Virus record (IMG/VR): IMGVR_UViG_3300020394_000003
Span: 1 to 64,000 of that record
Length of the DNA stretch: 64,000 nucleotides
Strand: one strand, 5' to 3'
Source of the DNA: a virus
How positions within the stretch are numbered: the first letter of the stretch is position 1; the number at the start of each line of letters is the position of its first letter. Below the pieces are notes generated by a model. It did not search any database. It worked only from the letters and a program-made list of their open reading frames with translations, and was not told the DNA's origin. This document shows positions 31,363 to 40,744 of the stretch, piece after piece. Position numbers and translations under genes: made by a program.

Positions 31363-31953
31363 ATGAAAACATTATTTAGTGTATTACTTATTTGGCTCGC
31401 AGCATGCGGACCTGCAGAATTAGAAACTTTAGAAGAGATTGAAAATGAAAAAATTGAAGAAGTTAACACAACAGTGGGTTTTATTCAAACTAGCGATTGT
31501 GGATGGATGCTAGGAGAAAAAGCCTGTGATTTTCAACTACCAGATCAAAATGAAGAATTGTGGAGATTATCTTCTGAAGAAGGAGATTTGATTTTACTAG
31601 ACTTTTCAGCAATGTGGTGCGGACCTTGTAATATGGCGGCACAGACAGTACAGCATGTGCAAGAACTATATGAAGATCGCGGTTTTCAATACGTAACAGT
31701 ATTGATTGCTGACTCGCAAAATAGCACTGTTGAAAAAGAAGATGTTGATTCATGGAATTTAATGCATTCAATTGAAACAGCGCCAGTCTTGCGCGGTGAT
31801 AGAGCCATGTTGTACAGTCCAACTGTAACGCATGGCTTTCCTGTTTCTAGTTGGCCAACATTTGTTCTTATTGATCGTGCTGGAAATGTTGTTTATGGAC
31901 TACACGGATATAATGAAGCTTATATCCTTGAAGAAATTGAAGCAAATTTATAA
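31363..31953 (+). CDS. Thioredoxin-fold lipoprotein (TlpA/ResA-like)
   Basis: 196 residues. Signal MKTLFSVLLIWLAACG with lipobox LAAC, so lipid-anchored in the envelope. The mature part has a peroxiredoxin/TlpA-like core with the redox motif MWCGPC near residue 88 and the cis-Pro segment SWPTFVLID. Two extra Cys (SDCGW, KACDF) lie before it. A phage thiol-disulfide lipoprotein could protect or modify envelope proteins during infection. ATG 31363 follows AGAGGTG; GTG 31357 is possible. Confidence 0.88.
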   Translation: MKTLFSVLLIWLAACGPAELETLEEIENEKIEEVNTTVGFIQTSDCGWMLGEKACDFQLPDQNEELWRLSSEEGDLILLDFSAMWCGPCNMAAQTVQHVQELYEDRGFQYVTVLIADSQNSTVEKEDVDSWNLMHSIETAPVLRGDRAMLYSPTVTHGFPVSSWPTFVLIDRAGNVVYGLHGYNEAYILEEIEANL

Positions 31954-31981
31954 ATTTATATGTTAACCTGAAAATATACAT

Positions 31982-32017
31982 AAACTGTAGAATTTACTAT
32001 GTATAGATGTACAGTTT
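31982..32017. repeat. Inverted repeat upstream of phoH
   Basis: AAACTGTA (31982-31989) and TACAGTTT (32010-32017) form a perfect 8-bp inverted repeat with a 20-nt gap, just before GGAG. It may be an operator or a leader stem-loop. Confidence 0.5.
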
Positions 32018-32036
32018 TGGAGTGATTCTGTAACTG

Positions 32037-33389
32037 ATGAAAAAGAAAAATTATATTCTCGATACAAGCGTTTATTTAACAAACGCAAGAGCAATTTACG
32101 ACTTTGGAAGAAATGACATTATTATACCTTTAAAGGTATTAGAAGAAGTCGACAAACATAAAAAAAGACAAGACGGTGTTGGCTCACAAGCACGTCAATT
32201 TATTCGAATCTTAGATGCACTGAGAGAAAAAGGTTCATTAAGTAAAGGCGTCCGAATTGATACTGGAAAAGGGCTAGTCAAAGTATATGATCGTGGCGCC
32301 ACAGATGCCTCACTCTTGCCTCCTGACCTAGATCCTAGTGTACCTGACCACATCATCATCGCAACAGCCCTAACAGTAGCTGAACAAGATTCTAGTCGTA
32401 AGAGTATTATGGTCTCGCGTGATATTAACATGCGTGTTATCTGCGATTCAATTGGATTAACAGCAGAAGACTACAATGCAGCAAAAGCTGTTGACGATTT
32501 AGAAAAACTATATTCTGGATTTGATACTTACCTAGTCGATGATCAAACAATTGATAGGTTCTACTCAGGAGAAGATGTTTTTGTAGAAGAGGATGCACAA
32601 GCTCCAGAAAACAAATTCCAACCTAATCAGTATTTATTGTTAGTTTCGAATGCTAACGATAAAAAGACCGCACTAGCAAGATTTATGAATCACAACACAG
32701 CATTAAGAAAGGTTGTGCATGATAAACTGCCATCTTGGGGAATTCAATCTAGAAACAAAGAACAGGCATTTGCAATTGATCTTTTAATGGACCCGACGGT
32801 AGAGGTTGTTTCTTTAATTGGAAAAGCCGGCTCTGGAAAAACTCTGTGCGCTATTGCTGCTGGAATGGAACAGACACTAGGAACCAGCCTTAAAGCAGGC
32901 AAAAATAGTTTATATTCTAGAATGATTGTATCTAGACCAATTATGCCAATGGGTAGAGATATTGGTTTTCTTCCCGGCACAATGGAAGAAAAGATGCATC
33001 CATGGCTAATGCCAATTCAAGACAATCTTCAATTTCTCATGGGAAATGATAAGACCATGCTAGAGCAATACACTGAAAAGGGCTTGATTGAGATTGAAGC
33101 ACTAACTTATATTAGAGGGCGATCAATTTCTAATGCGTATATAATTATTGATGAGGCGCAGAACTTGACTGCGCATGAAATTAAAACAATTATTACTCGC
33201 GCCGGCGAGGGCACCAAGATCGTCTTAACAGGAGATATTGAACAGATTGATAATGCTTACACTGACGAAACGTCAAATGGCTTAGCCTATGCTATTGAAA
33301 AGTTTAAGTATTATGAAGTTTCGGGCCATATTACACTGCAAAAGGGAGAGCGCTCTAGAGTTGCCACGCTAGCTGCTAAGATTCTATAA
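32037..33389 (+). CDS. phoH: PIN-PhoH fusion (PhoH2/YlaK-like)
   Basis: 450 residues. The N-terminal PIN domain has IIVDTS-like ILDTSVYL, KVLEEVDKHK, DHIIIATAL and VSRDINMR, whose acidic residues fit a nuclease site. The C-terminal PhoH ATPase has GKAGSGKT (Walker A, near residues 261-268), YIIIDEAQN (Walker B) and TGDIEQID. Bacterial PhoH2 proteins combine RNA helicase and RNase activity. phoH is frequent in marine phages, usually as the ATPase alone, so the PIN fusion is worth noting. Confidence 0.92.
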   Translation: MKKKNYILDTSVYLTNARAIYDFGRNDIIIPLKVLEEVDKHKKRQDGVGSQARQFIRILDALREKGSLSKGVRIDTGKGLVKVYDRGATDASLLPPDLDPSVPDHIIIATALTVAEQDSSRKSIMVSRDINMRVICDSIGLTAEDYNAAKAVDDLEKLYSGFDTYLVDDQTIDRFYSGEDVFVEEDAQAPENKFQPNQYLLLVSNANDKKTALARFMNHNTALRKVVHDKLPSWGIQSRNKEQAFAIDLLMDPTVEVVSLIGKAGSGKTLCAIAAGMEQTLGTSLKAGKNSLYSRMIVSRPIMPMGRDIGFLPGTMEEKMHPWLMPIQDNLQFLMGNDKTMLEQYTEKGLIEIEALTYIRGRSISNAYIIIDEAQNLTAHEIKTIITRAGEGTKIVLTGDIEQIDNAYTDETSNGLAYAIEKFKYYEVSGHITLQKGERSRVATLAAKIL

Positions 33390-33404
33390 GGCAGGAATAG
33401 AACA

Positions 33405-33902
33405 TTGGAAATCAAAGTAGCTTTTTATAGAGGCAAAGGAAGTTGGAAAAATAGATTAATTCGATGGTGGACAAAAAGCCCATACAGTCACGCAGAACTG
33501 GTAATGCCAGATGATATTACATGGGTGAGTATTTCACCATTTCTCACCGCTACAGTTTCTGCACGCTCAAAATACGAAATAAAAAATTTAAACGATTGGG
33601 ACTTTATTAGTTTTCAGCTAAGCTGGAGAGAACCAGTCAGAGATTATCAAATTAAGCAACTCAATAATTTTATAGACGACACAAGTGGAGCTAAATACGA
33701 TTGGACAGGAATGATTTTATCACAAATATTTCCTTATCTAATAAAGCATAGAGATCGATGGTATTGTTCCGAATGGATTGCTCATGCACTTGTAAAAGCT
33801 AGAGTAGTAAGTTGGGAAAAGCTGCAGATTTACAGAACACCAAATTTGTCACCCGGCAAACTTTATGAAATATTGAAAGATTATAAACCAAATTATCAAT
33901 AA
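33405..33902 (+). CDS. Permuted NlpC/P60-like (YiiX-type) hydrolase, 165 aa
   Basis: YSHAELVM (catalytic His candidate near residue 29) and WYCSEWIAHALV (catalytic Cys candidate) are in the order seen in permuted papain-like amidases (YiiX/C92 group), which cleave peptide or amide bonds in lipid or cell-wall substrates. Starts at TTG 33405 with AGGAA upstream. No signal peptide. Might assist lysis, but the substrate is unknown. Confidence 0.75.
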   Translation: MEIKVAFYRGKGSWKNRLIRWWTKSPYSHAELVMPDDITWVSISPFLTATVSARSKYEIKNLNDWDFISFQLSWREPVRDYQIKQLNNFIDDTSGAKYDWTGMILSQIFPYLIKHRDRWYCSEWIAHALVKARVVSWEKLQIYRTPNLSPGKLYEILKDYKPNYQ

Positions 33903-33928
33903 CATTTAAATAAAAAGTAAATTTTTAA

Positions 33929-33956
33929 TTGACACTGGGTTATAATATGTTATACT
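33929..33956 (+). promoter_or_regulatory. Sigma70-type promoter
   Basis: TTGACA (33929-33934), 16-nt spacer, TATACT (33951-33956), then AGGAG and ATG 33974. Confidence 0.75.
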
Positions 33957-33973
33957 TTAATAGGAGTAAAAAT

Positions 33974-34297
33974 ATGAATGATCAACCTGAAGCAAAGATT
34001 CAATCAATTTCTTTAGAAGAATATCATGCTCATCTAGAAAATGAAGAAGAGTGGGAATCAGGCCCGCTTAAAGACGTATTGTTGGAATATGTTGGCCAAT
34101 CAAAAGATAGTGAAGAGATTACAGTTGAGATGATTGTAGAAACTATGGCTGATGAGTTTCCTGAGTTTTTGATGGCTGTGGCCGAAGAAAATTGGATTCG
34201 TGGATATCGACAAGCTATTCATGACATTGATCAAGGCCAGCGAATGCTAGCTGAACAAGCTGCTGAATCTGGCGAAACAGCAGAAGCCGATGTCTGA
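33974..34297 (+). CDS. Hypothetical acidic protein, 107 aa
   Basis: A Glu-rich helical protein (SLEEYHAHLENEEEWESGPLKDVLLEYVG...WIRGYRQAIHDIDQGQRML) with no known motif. The start is supported by AGGAG and the promoter. Overlaps the next gene by 8 nt. Confidence 0.65.
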   Translation: MNDQPEAKIQSISLEEYHAHLENEEEWESGPLKDVLLEYVGQSKDSEEITVEMIVETMADEFPEFLMAVAEENWIRGYRQAIHDIDQGQRMLAEQAAESGETAEADV

Positions 34298-35003
34298 TTT
34301 AGAAAAGCAAGATTTACGAGAGTATGTGAAAAGTTCAGCGGTGCTGTCAGAAAAAAATAGAAGAGAATATACACTGTATGGACATGTTTACGTATATATT
34401 CAAGATTTTTTACCTGAACATGTTGATATAGTAAAAGTGCTAGAAATGATCGAAAATACAATTCCTGCACACCTAGTGAACGAAGTAGATACGATCTTTG
34501 TTGGTGACTATCAAGAGCTTAACAACGGTTCGTTTACGGCAATGTATGACTCAGGAGCGATTTACGTTTCCAATGAACAGACAGACGAAAGCGATATGGT
34601 GGATGACATTATTCATGAGATTGCACACTCGCTGGAACATCCGTATGGTTGGTATATTTACTCAGACGAAATGCTAGAAAAGGAATTTCTACGAAAAAGA
34701 ATGCAAGCATTTGAAGTATTATATGGACATGAATACGTTGAAAAAAAGCATCGAAATATGTTTATGAACGTAGAATATGATAAAAAACTTGATGATTTCT
34801 TGCATAAAACTGTAGGATATGATAAGCTATTACATCTATTAATGGGAATTTTTATTACGCCATATGCAGCAACATCGTTAAGAGAGTACTTTGCTACAGG
34901 CTTAGAAGATTATTTTATTAATGATAGGGCATACCTAAAAAAAGTTTGCCCAATATTGTATACTAAGATTAATAAACTTACAAAAGGAGATTACGATGAG
35001 TAA
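34290..35003 (+). CDS. Putative zinc metallopeptidase, 237 aa
   Basis: DDIIHEIAHSLE near residues 107-118 is an HExxH signature, and EYFATGLEDYF near 195-205 fits the downstream Glu-containing segment of gluzincin-like phage proteins. An N-terminal HVYVYIQDFLPEHVDI strand pair precedes it. A soluble metallopeptidase; the target is unknown. Confidence 0.75.
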   Translation: MSDLEKQDLREYVKSSAVLSEKNRREYTLYGHVYVYIQDFLPEHVDIVKVLEMIENTIPAHLVNEVDTIFVGDYQELNNGSFTAMYDSGAIYVSNEQTDESDMVDDIIHEIAHSLEHPYGWYIYSDEMLEKEFLRKRMQAFEVLYGHEYVEKKHRNMFMNVEYDKKLDDFLHKTVGYDKLLHLLMGIFITPYAATSLREYFATGLEDYFINDRAYLKKVCPILYTKINKLTKGDYDE

Positions 35004-35343
35004 TAACAAATATGATTTTGTTCAAGCAAGCGTTGAAGATAATAAAAACGGAACAGTAACAGTAACGGCAAAGGTGCCAGCGTGCAATCCTAGGAAAAAC
35101 ATTCCAATGATTCGTTATGATGCCGATGATGCATTTGCGTTTGCTCAAAAAGTGTTTGGTGAAAACTTAGGTGCGATGGTTGGCAGTAATACGGTCTTGG
35201 AAAATCGTCGATATCCCGATAGACTGCACGGAGAGTGGGTGTTTGAACTCAATAAGCCGTCCTCTACCACTACTAGTAAGCCGAAAACAGCCACTCGTCG
35301 TCGACGTACCCGACGAACTACTAAAAAAAGCACTGCACAGTAG
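34996..35343 (+). CDS. Hypothetical protein with basic tail, 115 aa
   Basis: A beta-rich body (DFVQASVEDNKNGTVTVTAKVPA...VFELNKP) followed by a Thr/Lys/Arg tail (TATRRRRTRRTTKK), which suggests nucleic-acid binding. Overlaps the upstream gene by 8 nt. Confidence 0.6.
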   Translation: MSNNKYDFVQASVEDNKNGTVTVTAKVPACNPRKNIPMIRYDADDAFAFAQKVFGENLGAMVGSNTVLENRRYPDRLHGEWVFELNKPSSTTTSKPKTATRRRRTRRTTKKSTAQ

Positions 35344-35351
35344 AGAATTAA

Positions 35352-36119
35352 ATGAAGCCTCACATTTCTTTTAGTGAACTTAAAGATTGGAACACTTGCC
35401 CCTTCTATCACAAGCTTAAGCATGTTGAAGGACTCAAGGGTTTCGTTGGAAACGAATATACAGCTTTCGGCACTGCAATTCATACTATTTGCGAAAACAA
35501 GCTGTTACAAAAACAGTCCGATGAACAGTTATTCCTGTCAGAATTTGAAAAACAAATTAAAATCCTAGAAGATGATAGTGTAGAACTAAGGTCCGAGTTG
35601 GTAAATACTCTTCGTGGACAAGCAGCTAAAATTATTCCCCTAATTCAGCCTGCACTAGAGAAATATTTTAACGAGGGATATGAGGTTTTAGAAACCGAAG
35701 AACAACTAATGGTTCAGATTCCTGAACAGGATAAAAAATTTAAAGGGTTTATTGATGCAGTTTTTAGAACGCCAGATGGTAAAATACATATCGTGGATTG
35801 GAAATCCTGTTCTTGGGGATGGGACGCTCGTAAGCGTTCTGATCCTATGGTTGTATATCAGCTTGTCCTCTACAAGCATTTTTACGCGCTAAAGCATAAT
35901 ATTGATCCAAAACAGATCGAGACACACTTTGCACTACTAAAAAGAACAGCAAAAAACAACAATGTAGAATTTTTTCGAGTTACATCTGGCCCCAAAAGAG
36001 TAGACAATGCACTAAAACTTTTGAAAAATGCATTGTATAATATTGCTAGTAAAAGATATATGAAAAATAAATTGTCATGCACAAGGTGTGATTTTCACAA
36101 AACACACCATTGTCCTTGA
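35352..36119 (+). CDS. PD-(D/E)XK nuclease with Cas4-like Cys cluster, 255 aa
   Basis: Starts ISFSELKDWNTCPFYHKLKHVEGL, the RecB/Cas4-type N-terminus with a first Cys. The nuclease core is GFIDAVFRTPDGKIHIVDWKSC (D..D-x-K). The end CTRCDFHKTHHCP supplies three more Cys, so four Cys could hold a 4Fe-4S cluster as in Cas4/AddB. No Cas1, Cas2 or repeats are near, so a recombination or host-DNA role is likelier than CRISPR adaptation. Confidence 0.85.
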   Translation: MKPHISFSELKDWNTCPFYHKLKHVEGLKGFVGNEYTAFGTAIHTICENKLLQKQSDEQLFLSEFEKQIKILEDDSVELRSELVNTLRGQAAKIIPLIQPALEKYFNEGYEVLETEEQLMVQIPEQDKKFKGFIDAVFRTPDGKIHIVDWKSCSWGWDARKRSDPMVVYQLVLYKHFYALKHNIDPKQIETHFALLKRTAKNNNVEFFRVTSGPKRVDNALKLLKNALYNIASKRYMKNKLSCTRCDFHKTHHCP

Positions 36120-36133
36120 CATTGGAGTAAAAA

Positions 36134-37411
36134 TTGAAATTAAAAACTGATAAAAAAACTATTGTAACACTGTCGGACCATCCACTAAGTCCCTCTGGAG
36201 TTGGCACGCAGACAAAATATGTAATGGAAGCATTGCTGCAAACAGGCAAATATAGGATCATATCTTTTGGCGGAGCTATTAAGCACTCTGATTATACTCC
36301 CAAGATGGTTGAGCCATACGGAGAAGATTGGATAATCCACCCAGTAGATGGATATGGAAATCAAGAAATGATTCGTTCTGTGTTAAGAACAGAGCGTCCT
36401 GATATTTTATGGTTTATGACAGATCCTAGATTTTGGCCATGGCTGTGGGAAATGGAAGATGAAATTAGATCGGTATGTCCAATGGTTTACTATCACGTCT
36501 GGGACAACTACCCTTACCCAGACTTTAATGCAAAATGGTATAACTCTACAGATGTAATTGCTTGTATCTCAAAGTTAACACATGACATTGTTCAAACGGT
36601 AGCACCAGATGTAGAATCTCATTATTTACCACACGCGGTACAATCTCAAATTTTTAAGCCACTTGACTCAAACGATGTTAAGGAATTTTCAAAGGCACTT
36701 TTAAATGATGGAGATAAGCTAGAGGATAAGGTAACTTTCTTTTGGAACAACAGGAACGCTCGTCGCAAACAGAGCGGTTCTTTGATTTATTGGTTTAACG
36801 ATTTTCTAGATAGGGTTGGTAGAGATAAGGCAAGATTGATTATGCACACTGAGCCAAGAGATCCGAATGGACAAGATTTAATTGCTATTCTAGAAAACTT
36901 AAATTTAACTAATGGAGAAATTTATCTTTCTACAAACAAGCTTCCTGCGGAATCTCTGGCGTTGATGTATAACATGGCAGATGTAACTGTGAACATCTCT
37001 GATGCCGAAGGGTTTGGACTAGCAACACTAGAATCATTATCTTGTGGCACGCCAATTATCGTGACAATGACTGGCGGTTTGCAAGAGCAAGTAACTGATG
37101 GCGAAAGCTGGTTTGGAATTGGCTTGGAACCGACTTCAAAATCAATCATTGGTTCACAACAGGTACCTTATATCTACGAAGATCGTCTTTCACAAGAACT
37201 AGTCGTCGGAGCACTAGAAGAAATGTTTAATAAAACCGCGGAAGAAAGATTGCAAATGGGCCTTGCAGGTCGAAATCATGTTTTGGTAAATTATGGCTTT
37301 GAATCTTTTTGTAAAAGCTGGGTTGAATTAATGGACAATGTAGTGGAAAATTATGGATCATGGAACGAGAGAAAGAATTACAAAAATTGGTATTTTGCGG
37401 AGGTAGCATAA
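36134..37411 (+). CDS. GT-B glycosyltransferase (GT4-like), 425 aa
   Basis: TTG start with GGAG upstream. N-terminal HPLSPSGVGTQTKYV (donor-side Gly loop). C-terminal ADVTVNISDAEGFGLATLESLSCGTPIIVTMTGG has the E-x7-E motif of GT4 retaining enzymes. First of three consecutive related transferases that begin the glycan cassette. Likely adds sugars to a virion protein or host glycan; donor unknown. Confidence 0.88.
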   Translation: MKLKTDKKTIVTLSDHPLSPSGVGTQTKYVMEALLQTGKYRIISFGGAIKHSDYTPKMVEPYGEDWIIHPVDGYGNQEMIRSVLRTERPDILWFMTDPRFWPWLWEMEDEIRSVCPMVYYHVWDNYPYPDFNAKWYNSTDVIACISKLTHDIVQTVAPDVESHYLPHAVQSQIFKPLDSNDVKEFSKALLNDGDKLEDKVTFFWNNRNARRKQSGSLIYWFNDFLDRVGRDKARLIMHTEPRDPNGQDLIAILENLNLTNGEIYLSTNKLPAESLALMYNMADVTVNISDAEGFGLATLESLSCGTPIIVTMTGGLQEQVTDGESWFGIGLEPTSKSIIGSQQVPYIYEDRLSQELVVGALEEMFNKTAEERLQMGLAGRNHVLVNYGFESFCKSWVELMDNVVENYGSWNERKNYKNWYFAEVA

Positions 37412-38731
37412 ATGAGTACGCAAAAAAAGAAAGTTTTAATTAGAGGCCCACTACTCACCAGATCAGGATATGGCGAGCAAGCTAGATTCGCATATAGAGC
37501 ACTAAAATCTAGGCCTGATCTATTTGATGTATATTTGGCTCCAACCAATTGGGGGCAGACTGGATGGATTAGCGACGACAATGATGAGCGCAGAGAGATG
37601 GACAGTGTAATCAGAAACACTACAACCCATGCTCAACAGTGTCAGCAGCAAGGTGTCTTAGCATTTGATGCGTCTATTCAAGTAACCATTCCACAAGAAT
37701 GGCAAAGAATTACACCAAAAAATATTGGATATACAGCAGGCACAGAAACAACCCTTATTTCACACAAATGGGTTGAGTCATGTCAAAATGTAGACAGGAT
37801 TATTGCAGTATCTGAGCACACTAAAGCAGCATTTGAAAATACTGAGTACGAAGGCAGAGATTCGGCCGGAAATACAATCTCAGCTAGGTGTACTACGCCA
37901 ATTGATGTTGTAGGATTCCCAACCAAACAGTTAGAACCAGTCGAGCTAGACTTCAAGCCTGAAACAAAATTTAATTTCTTAGTGGTTGCTCAGTGGTCTG
38001 ACCGTAAGAATTTGCCCGAAACCCTTCAAGGTTTTATGCGAGAATTTAATGATAATGAAGATGTTGGTCTGATTATTAAAACTAGTCTAGCTAAGAACTC
38101 TTACGTGGATAGGATTTATACTGAGGCTAGGTTAAAGCAATATCTTAAAAACTATGATAAAGCACCTTGGAATGGAAAGCCTAGAAAATGCAAATTGTAT
38201 TTACTTCATGGAAATATGTCCGATGAAGAGATGGCTGGACTCTACAGGCACCCTAACGTTAATGCCTTTATCAATCTTGCCCATGGTGAGGGCTTCGGGC
38301 TTCCTATTTTTGAAGCTGCCCAAGCTGGACTACCAATTGTTGCACCCAACTGGGGGGGTATAAAGGATTATATGAATGCGTATGTCACAACTAAGAGAGG
38401 CGCCGGCAAGAAAGCTCGTAAATCGCATGGCCGCATGCGTTTTCTGGGACAAAAGGTAGACTTTAGTGTCAAACCAATTCAAAAAGAAGCAGTATGGGAT
38501 GGAGTGCTGATTCCTGAGTCTAGCTGGTGTTTCCCACATGAAAAAAGTTTTATGCGCGCCATGAGAAAAATTTACAAGTCATATGATTTGGCTCTAAGCG
38601 ATGCTAAAAAATTAAAAGCTCACGTCGAAAAAGAATTTTCAGAAGAGATTCAACAAAATAAATTTGTAGAGTCAGTCCTAGAGACACTTGAGGCGTCTTC
38701 TCCACAATCTACTTCGGTTATTACTTTATGA
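37412..38731 (+). CDS. GT-B glycosyltransferase (GT4-like), 439 aa
   Basis: GPLLTRSGYGEQARFA at the N-terminus and NAFINLAHGEGFGLPIFEAAQAGLPIVAPNWGG at the C-terminus mark the GT4 fold with its Glu pair. It starts at the base after the previous stop, and its end overlaps the next gene by 4 nt. Confidence 0.88.
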   Translation: MSTQKKKVLIRGPLLTRSGYGEQARFAYRALKSRPDLFDVYLAPTNWGQTGWISDDNDERREMDSVIRNTTTHAQQCQQQGVLAFDASIQVTIPQEWQRITPKNIGYTAGTETTLISHKWVESCQNVDRIIAVSEHTKAAFENTEYEGRDSAGNTISARCTTPIDVVGFPTKQLEPVELDFKPETKFNFLVVAQWSDRKNLPETLQGFMREFNDNEDVGLIIKTSLAKNSYVDRIYTEARLKQYLKNYDKAPWNGKPRKCKLYLLHGNMSDEEMAGLYRHPNVNAFINLAHGEGFGLPIFEAAQAGLPIVAPNWGGIKDYMNAYVTTKRGAGKKARKSHGRMRFLGQKVDFSVKPIQKEAVWDGVLIPESSWCFPHEKSFMRAMRKIYKSYDLALSDAKKLKAHVEKEFSEEIQQNKFVESVLETLEASSPQSTSVITL

Positions 38732-39987
38732 CAAAAAAGATATTATATCAAGGCCAGCTAGGTGATCCTAGCGGATACGCCGTTGCTGGTCGCGGCTATT
38801 TGCGTTCTATGTATGACTACATTCAAGAAAAAAAATTAGATATTGATTTAAAAGTACTTTCTATTAATGCGGATGAGCAGAGTGCTTTAACACAAGAAGA
38901 AGCTGAATTTCTCAATATGCTTTCTTTTGACAGCAACGAAGAGATAGATGCTTGGACTGAGGCCGAGGACTTTCATTACATATTCCATCATCCTCCTGTT
39001 TATGCTTGGAAAATAGACGCAACTAAGTTTTTTGCATCGAAATCAGCGACCACAACCTGTGTTACGGTGTGGGAGACAGATGCAATGCCACCGGTATGGA
39101 ATGATATCCTTAAAGCATTTGAAGTAGACAGAATCGTGGTCCCGTGCCAGTGGAACAAAGATTCTTTTGAAGCTAGTTTAGAGAAATTTGACAATTCGAT
39201 GCCTGTAAAAATGGTGCCTCATTTAATTAATGACGATTTTGTCGGCTCTGCGGAAATTGAACCACTACCTCAAGAGCTTTTGTCCCCTGACCACTTTAAC
39301 GTCTTAACAGTAGGGCAGTGGACCGACAGAAAAGCCCTGATGAATGTCGTCAAAGCATATCTAATGGAATTTAAAGATAACGAAGATTGCTCTTTAGTTG
39401 TTAAAACGTATGGAAATATTCAAGATTCTAGACCTGAGTATCAACAGCAGCAACAACAAATGATGGCTAATGAAATTACTCTTTTAAAAAGATCAATCTT
39501 GAACGACAGTCTATCCAAAACTCCTAGCTGCAAAATTCATCTTCTTTATGGCTTGTTTCCAAAAAGTCAAATGAATTATCTATACAGGGAGAGCGATCTG
39601 TTTGCGCTTTTTAGCCGCGCAGAAGGATTTGGTTTGCCAATTGCTGAATCTCTAGTCCACGAAACTCCTGTAATTGTACATGATAAGGGCGGACATGTAG
39701 GCTTTGTAGATCCTAAAAACAACTATATTGTAAACAGTTATCTAACGCCTGCCCACTGCAAAATCTTTCCATTTGTATATTCGTGTGACAGTAACTGGTT
39801 TGAGACAGACTATATTTCAGCAAGAAAGCAATTGCGATCCGCCTATAATGAATGGAAACACGAGCCTGAAGCATATGCCCAACGAGGCCCAAATGCAAAA
39901 GAATATATGCTTGAAGTAACTGGTGATAGTTTAAAAATTGGTAAAGAGCTAGTTGAATTTGTATTAAGTGAAGATGAAGAAGACTAG
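38728..39987 (+). CDS. GT-B glycosyltransferase (GT4-like), 419 aa
   Basis: YQGQLGDPSGYAVAGRGYL at the N-terminus and LFALFSRAEGFGLPIAESLVHETPVIVHDKGG at the C-terminus. Same layout as the two preceding genes, so the three form a diverged family. Its end overlaps the next gene by 20 nt. Confidence 0.88.
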   Translation: MTKKILYQGQLGDPSGYAVAGRGYLRSMYDYIQEKKLDIDLKVLSINADEQSALTQEEAEFLNMLSFDSNEEIDAWTEAEDFHYIFHHPPVYAWKIDATKFFASKSATTTCVTVWETDAMPPVWNDILKAFEVDRIVVPCQWNKDSFEASLEKFDNSMPVKMVPHLINDDFVGSAEIEPLPQELLSPDHFNVLTVGQWTDRKALMNVVKAYLMEFKDNEDCSLVVKTYGNIQDSRPEYQQQQQQMMANEITLLKRSILNDSLSKTPSCKIHLLYGLFPKSQMNYLYRESDLFALFSRAEGFGLPIAESLVHETPVIVHDKGGHVGFVDPKNNYIVNSYLTPAHCKIFPFVYSCDSNWFETDYISARKQLRSAYNEWKHEPEAYAQRGPNAKEYMLEVTGDSLKIGKELVEFVLSEDEED

Positions 39988-40744
39988 ACAATTAAAACGA
40001 GAGTTGAGGCGATTAAAGACGTATGATGAAAGAATCGCCTTTTTAAAAGATACATACGCAAATGAACGTTTGTTTATACTCGCATCTGGTCCGTCGTTAG
40101 GTCACGTCGACAAGCAAGAATTGAAGAAAAAAATGTCAAACTCTTTGACGTTTTCAGTTAAACAGGCATATTTGGAGTATGAGAAAGAGACTGATTTTCA
40201 CTTCATAAACGACTGTAACTTACCAATGATAAATGGATACGCGGGGTATCGTTACGGGGTCAAGTCTGGGCCCATAGTAATAGCCTCCAGTGGCTACACA
40301 GAATCCTATGCAAAAACAAGGTTTGCTCCCCAACAACAGTGGGATATATTTTGTAGAGTTTTGGATCCACTAGTATATCCAAAAAGTAACCTTGGGCGCC
40401 TCTGTGAAAATAATAATTTTGATGAAGGTCTTTTTGATAAAAGAGTTGATAGGCCTTGTGGTCCAAGTATCACCCTAGAAACCGTTATTTATATGGCAGT
40501 TCATGTAGGTATAAAAAATATATATGCAATTGGGTGGGATAGTGGCGACAAGGTAGGTGAGCATTTTTATAAATCCAAGACCCATTTAACAAGTAATCGA
40601 AATTTTGAATATGAAATGGTACAAAAAGGCTCAGGACCGTTGTATAATTGGTTGAGAGATAAAAATGTTAATTTGCACCTAGTAAGTAAGGTTAGTGCAC
40701 TTAGTGAAGAAATTCCAAGAATAGAGTTAAAGGATATAAAATGA
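39968..40744 (+). CDS. Sialyltransferase/Maf-like glycosyltransferase, 258 aa
   Basis: LFILASGPSLGHVDKQEL near residue 33 (the A-S-G-P-S loop of GT42 and DUF115/Maf proteins) and VIYMAVHVGIKNIYAIGWDSGDK near 175. That pairing matches Campylobacter CstII-type sialyltransferases and Maf flagellin glycosylation factors, which transfer nonulosonic acids. The gene is followed at once by a NeuB-type synthase, which supports the call. Acceptor unknown. Confidence 0.7.
   Translation: MKMKKTRQLKRELRRLKTYDERIAFLKDTYANERLFILASGPSLGHVDKQELKKKMSNSLTFSVKQAYLEYEKETDFHFINDCNLPMINGYAGYRYGVKSGPIVIASSGYTESYAKTRFAPQQQWDIFCRVLDPLVYPKSNLGRLCENNNFDEGLFDKRVDRPCGPSITLETVIYMAVHVGIKNIYAIGWDSGDKVGEHFYKSKTHLTSNRNFEYEMVQKGSGPLYNWLRDKNVNLHLVSKVSALSEEIPRIELKDIK

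Noticed and set aside
35352-36119. Part of a CRISPR-Cas system
   Set aside because: No repeat array and no Cas1/Cas2 or effector nearby; a stand-alone Cas4-like nuclease fits better.
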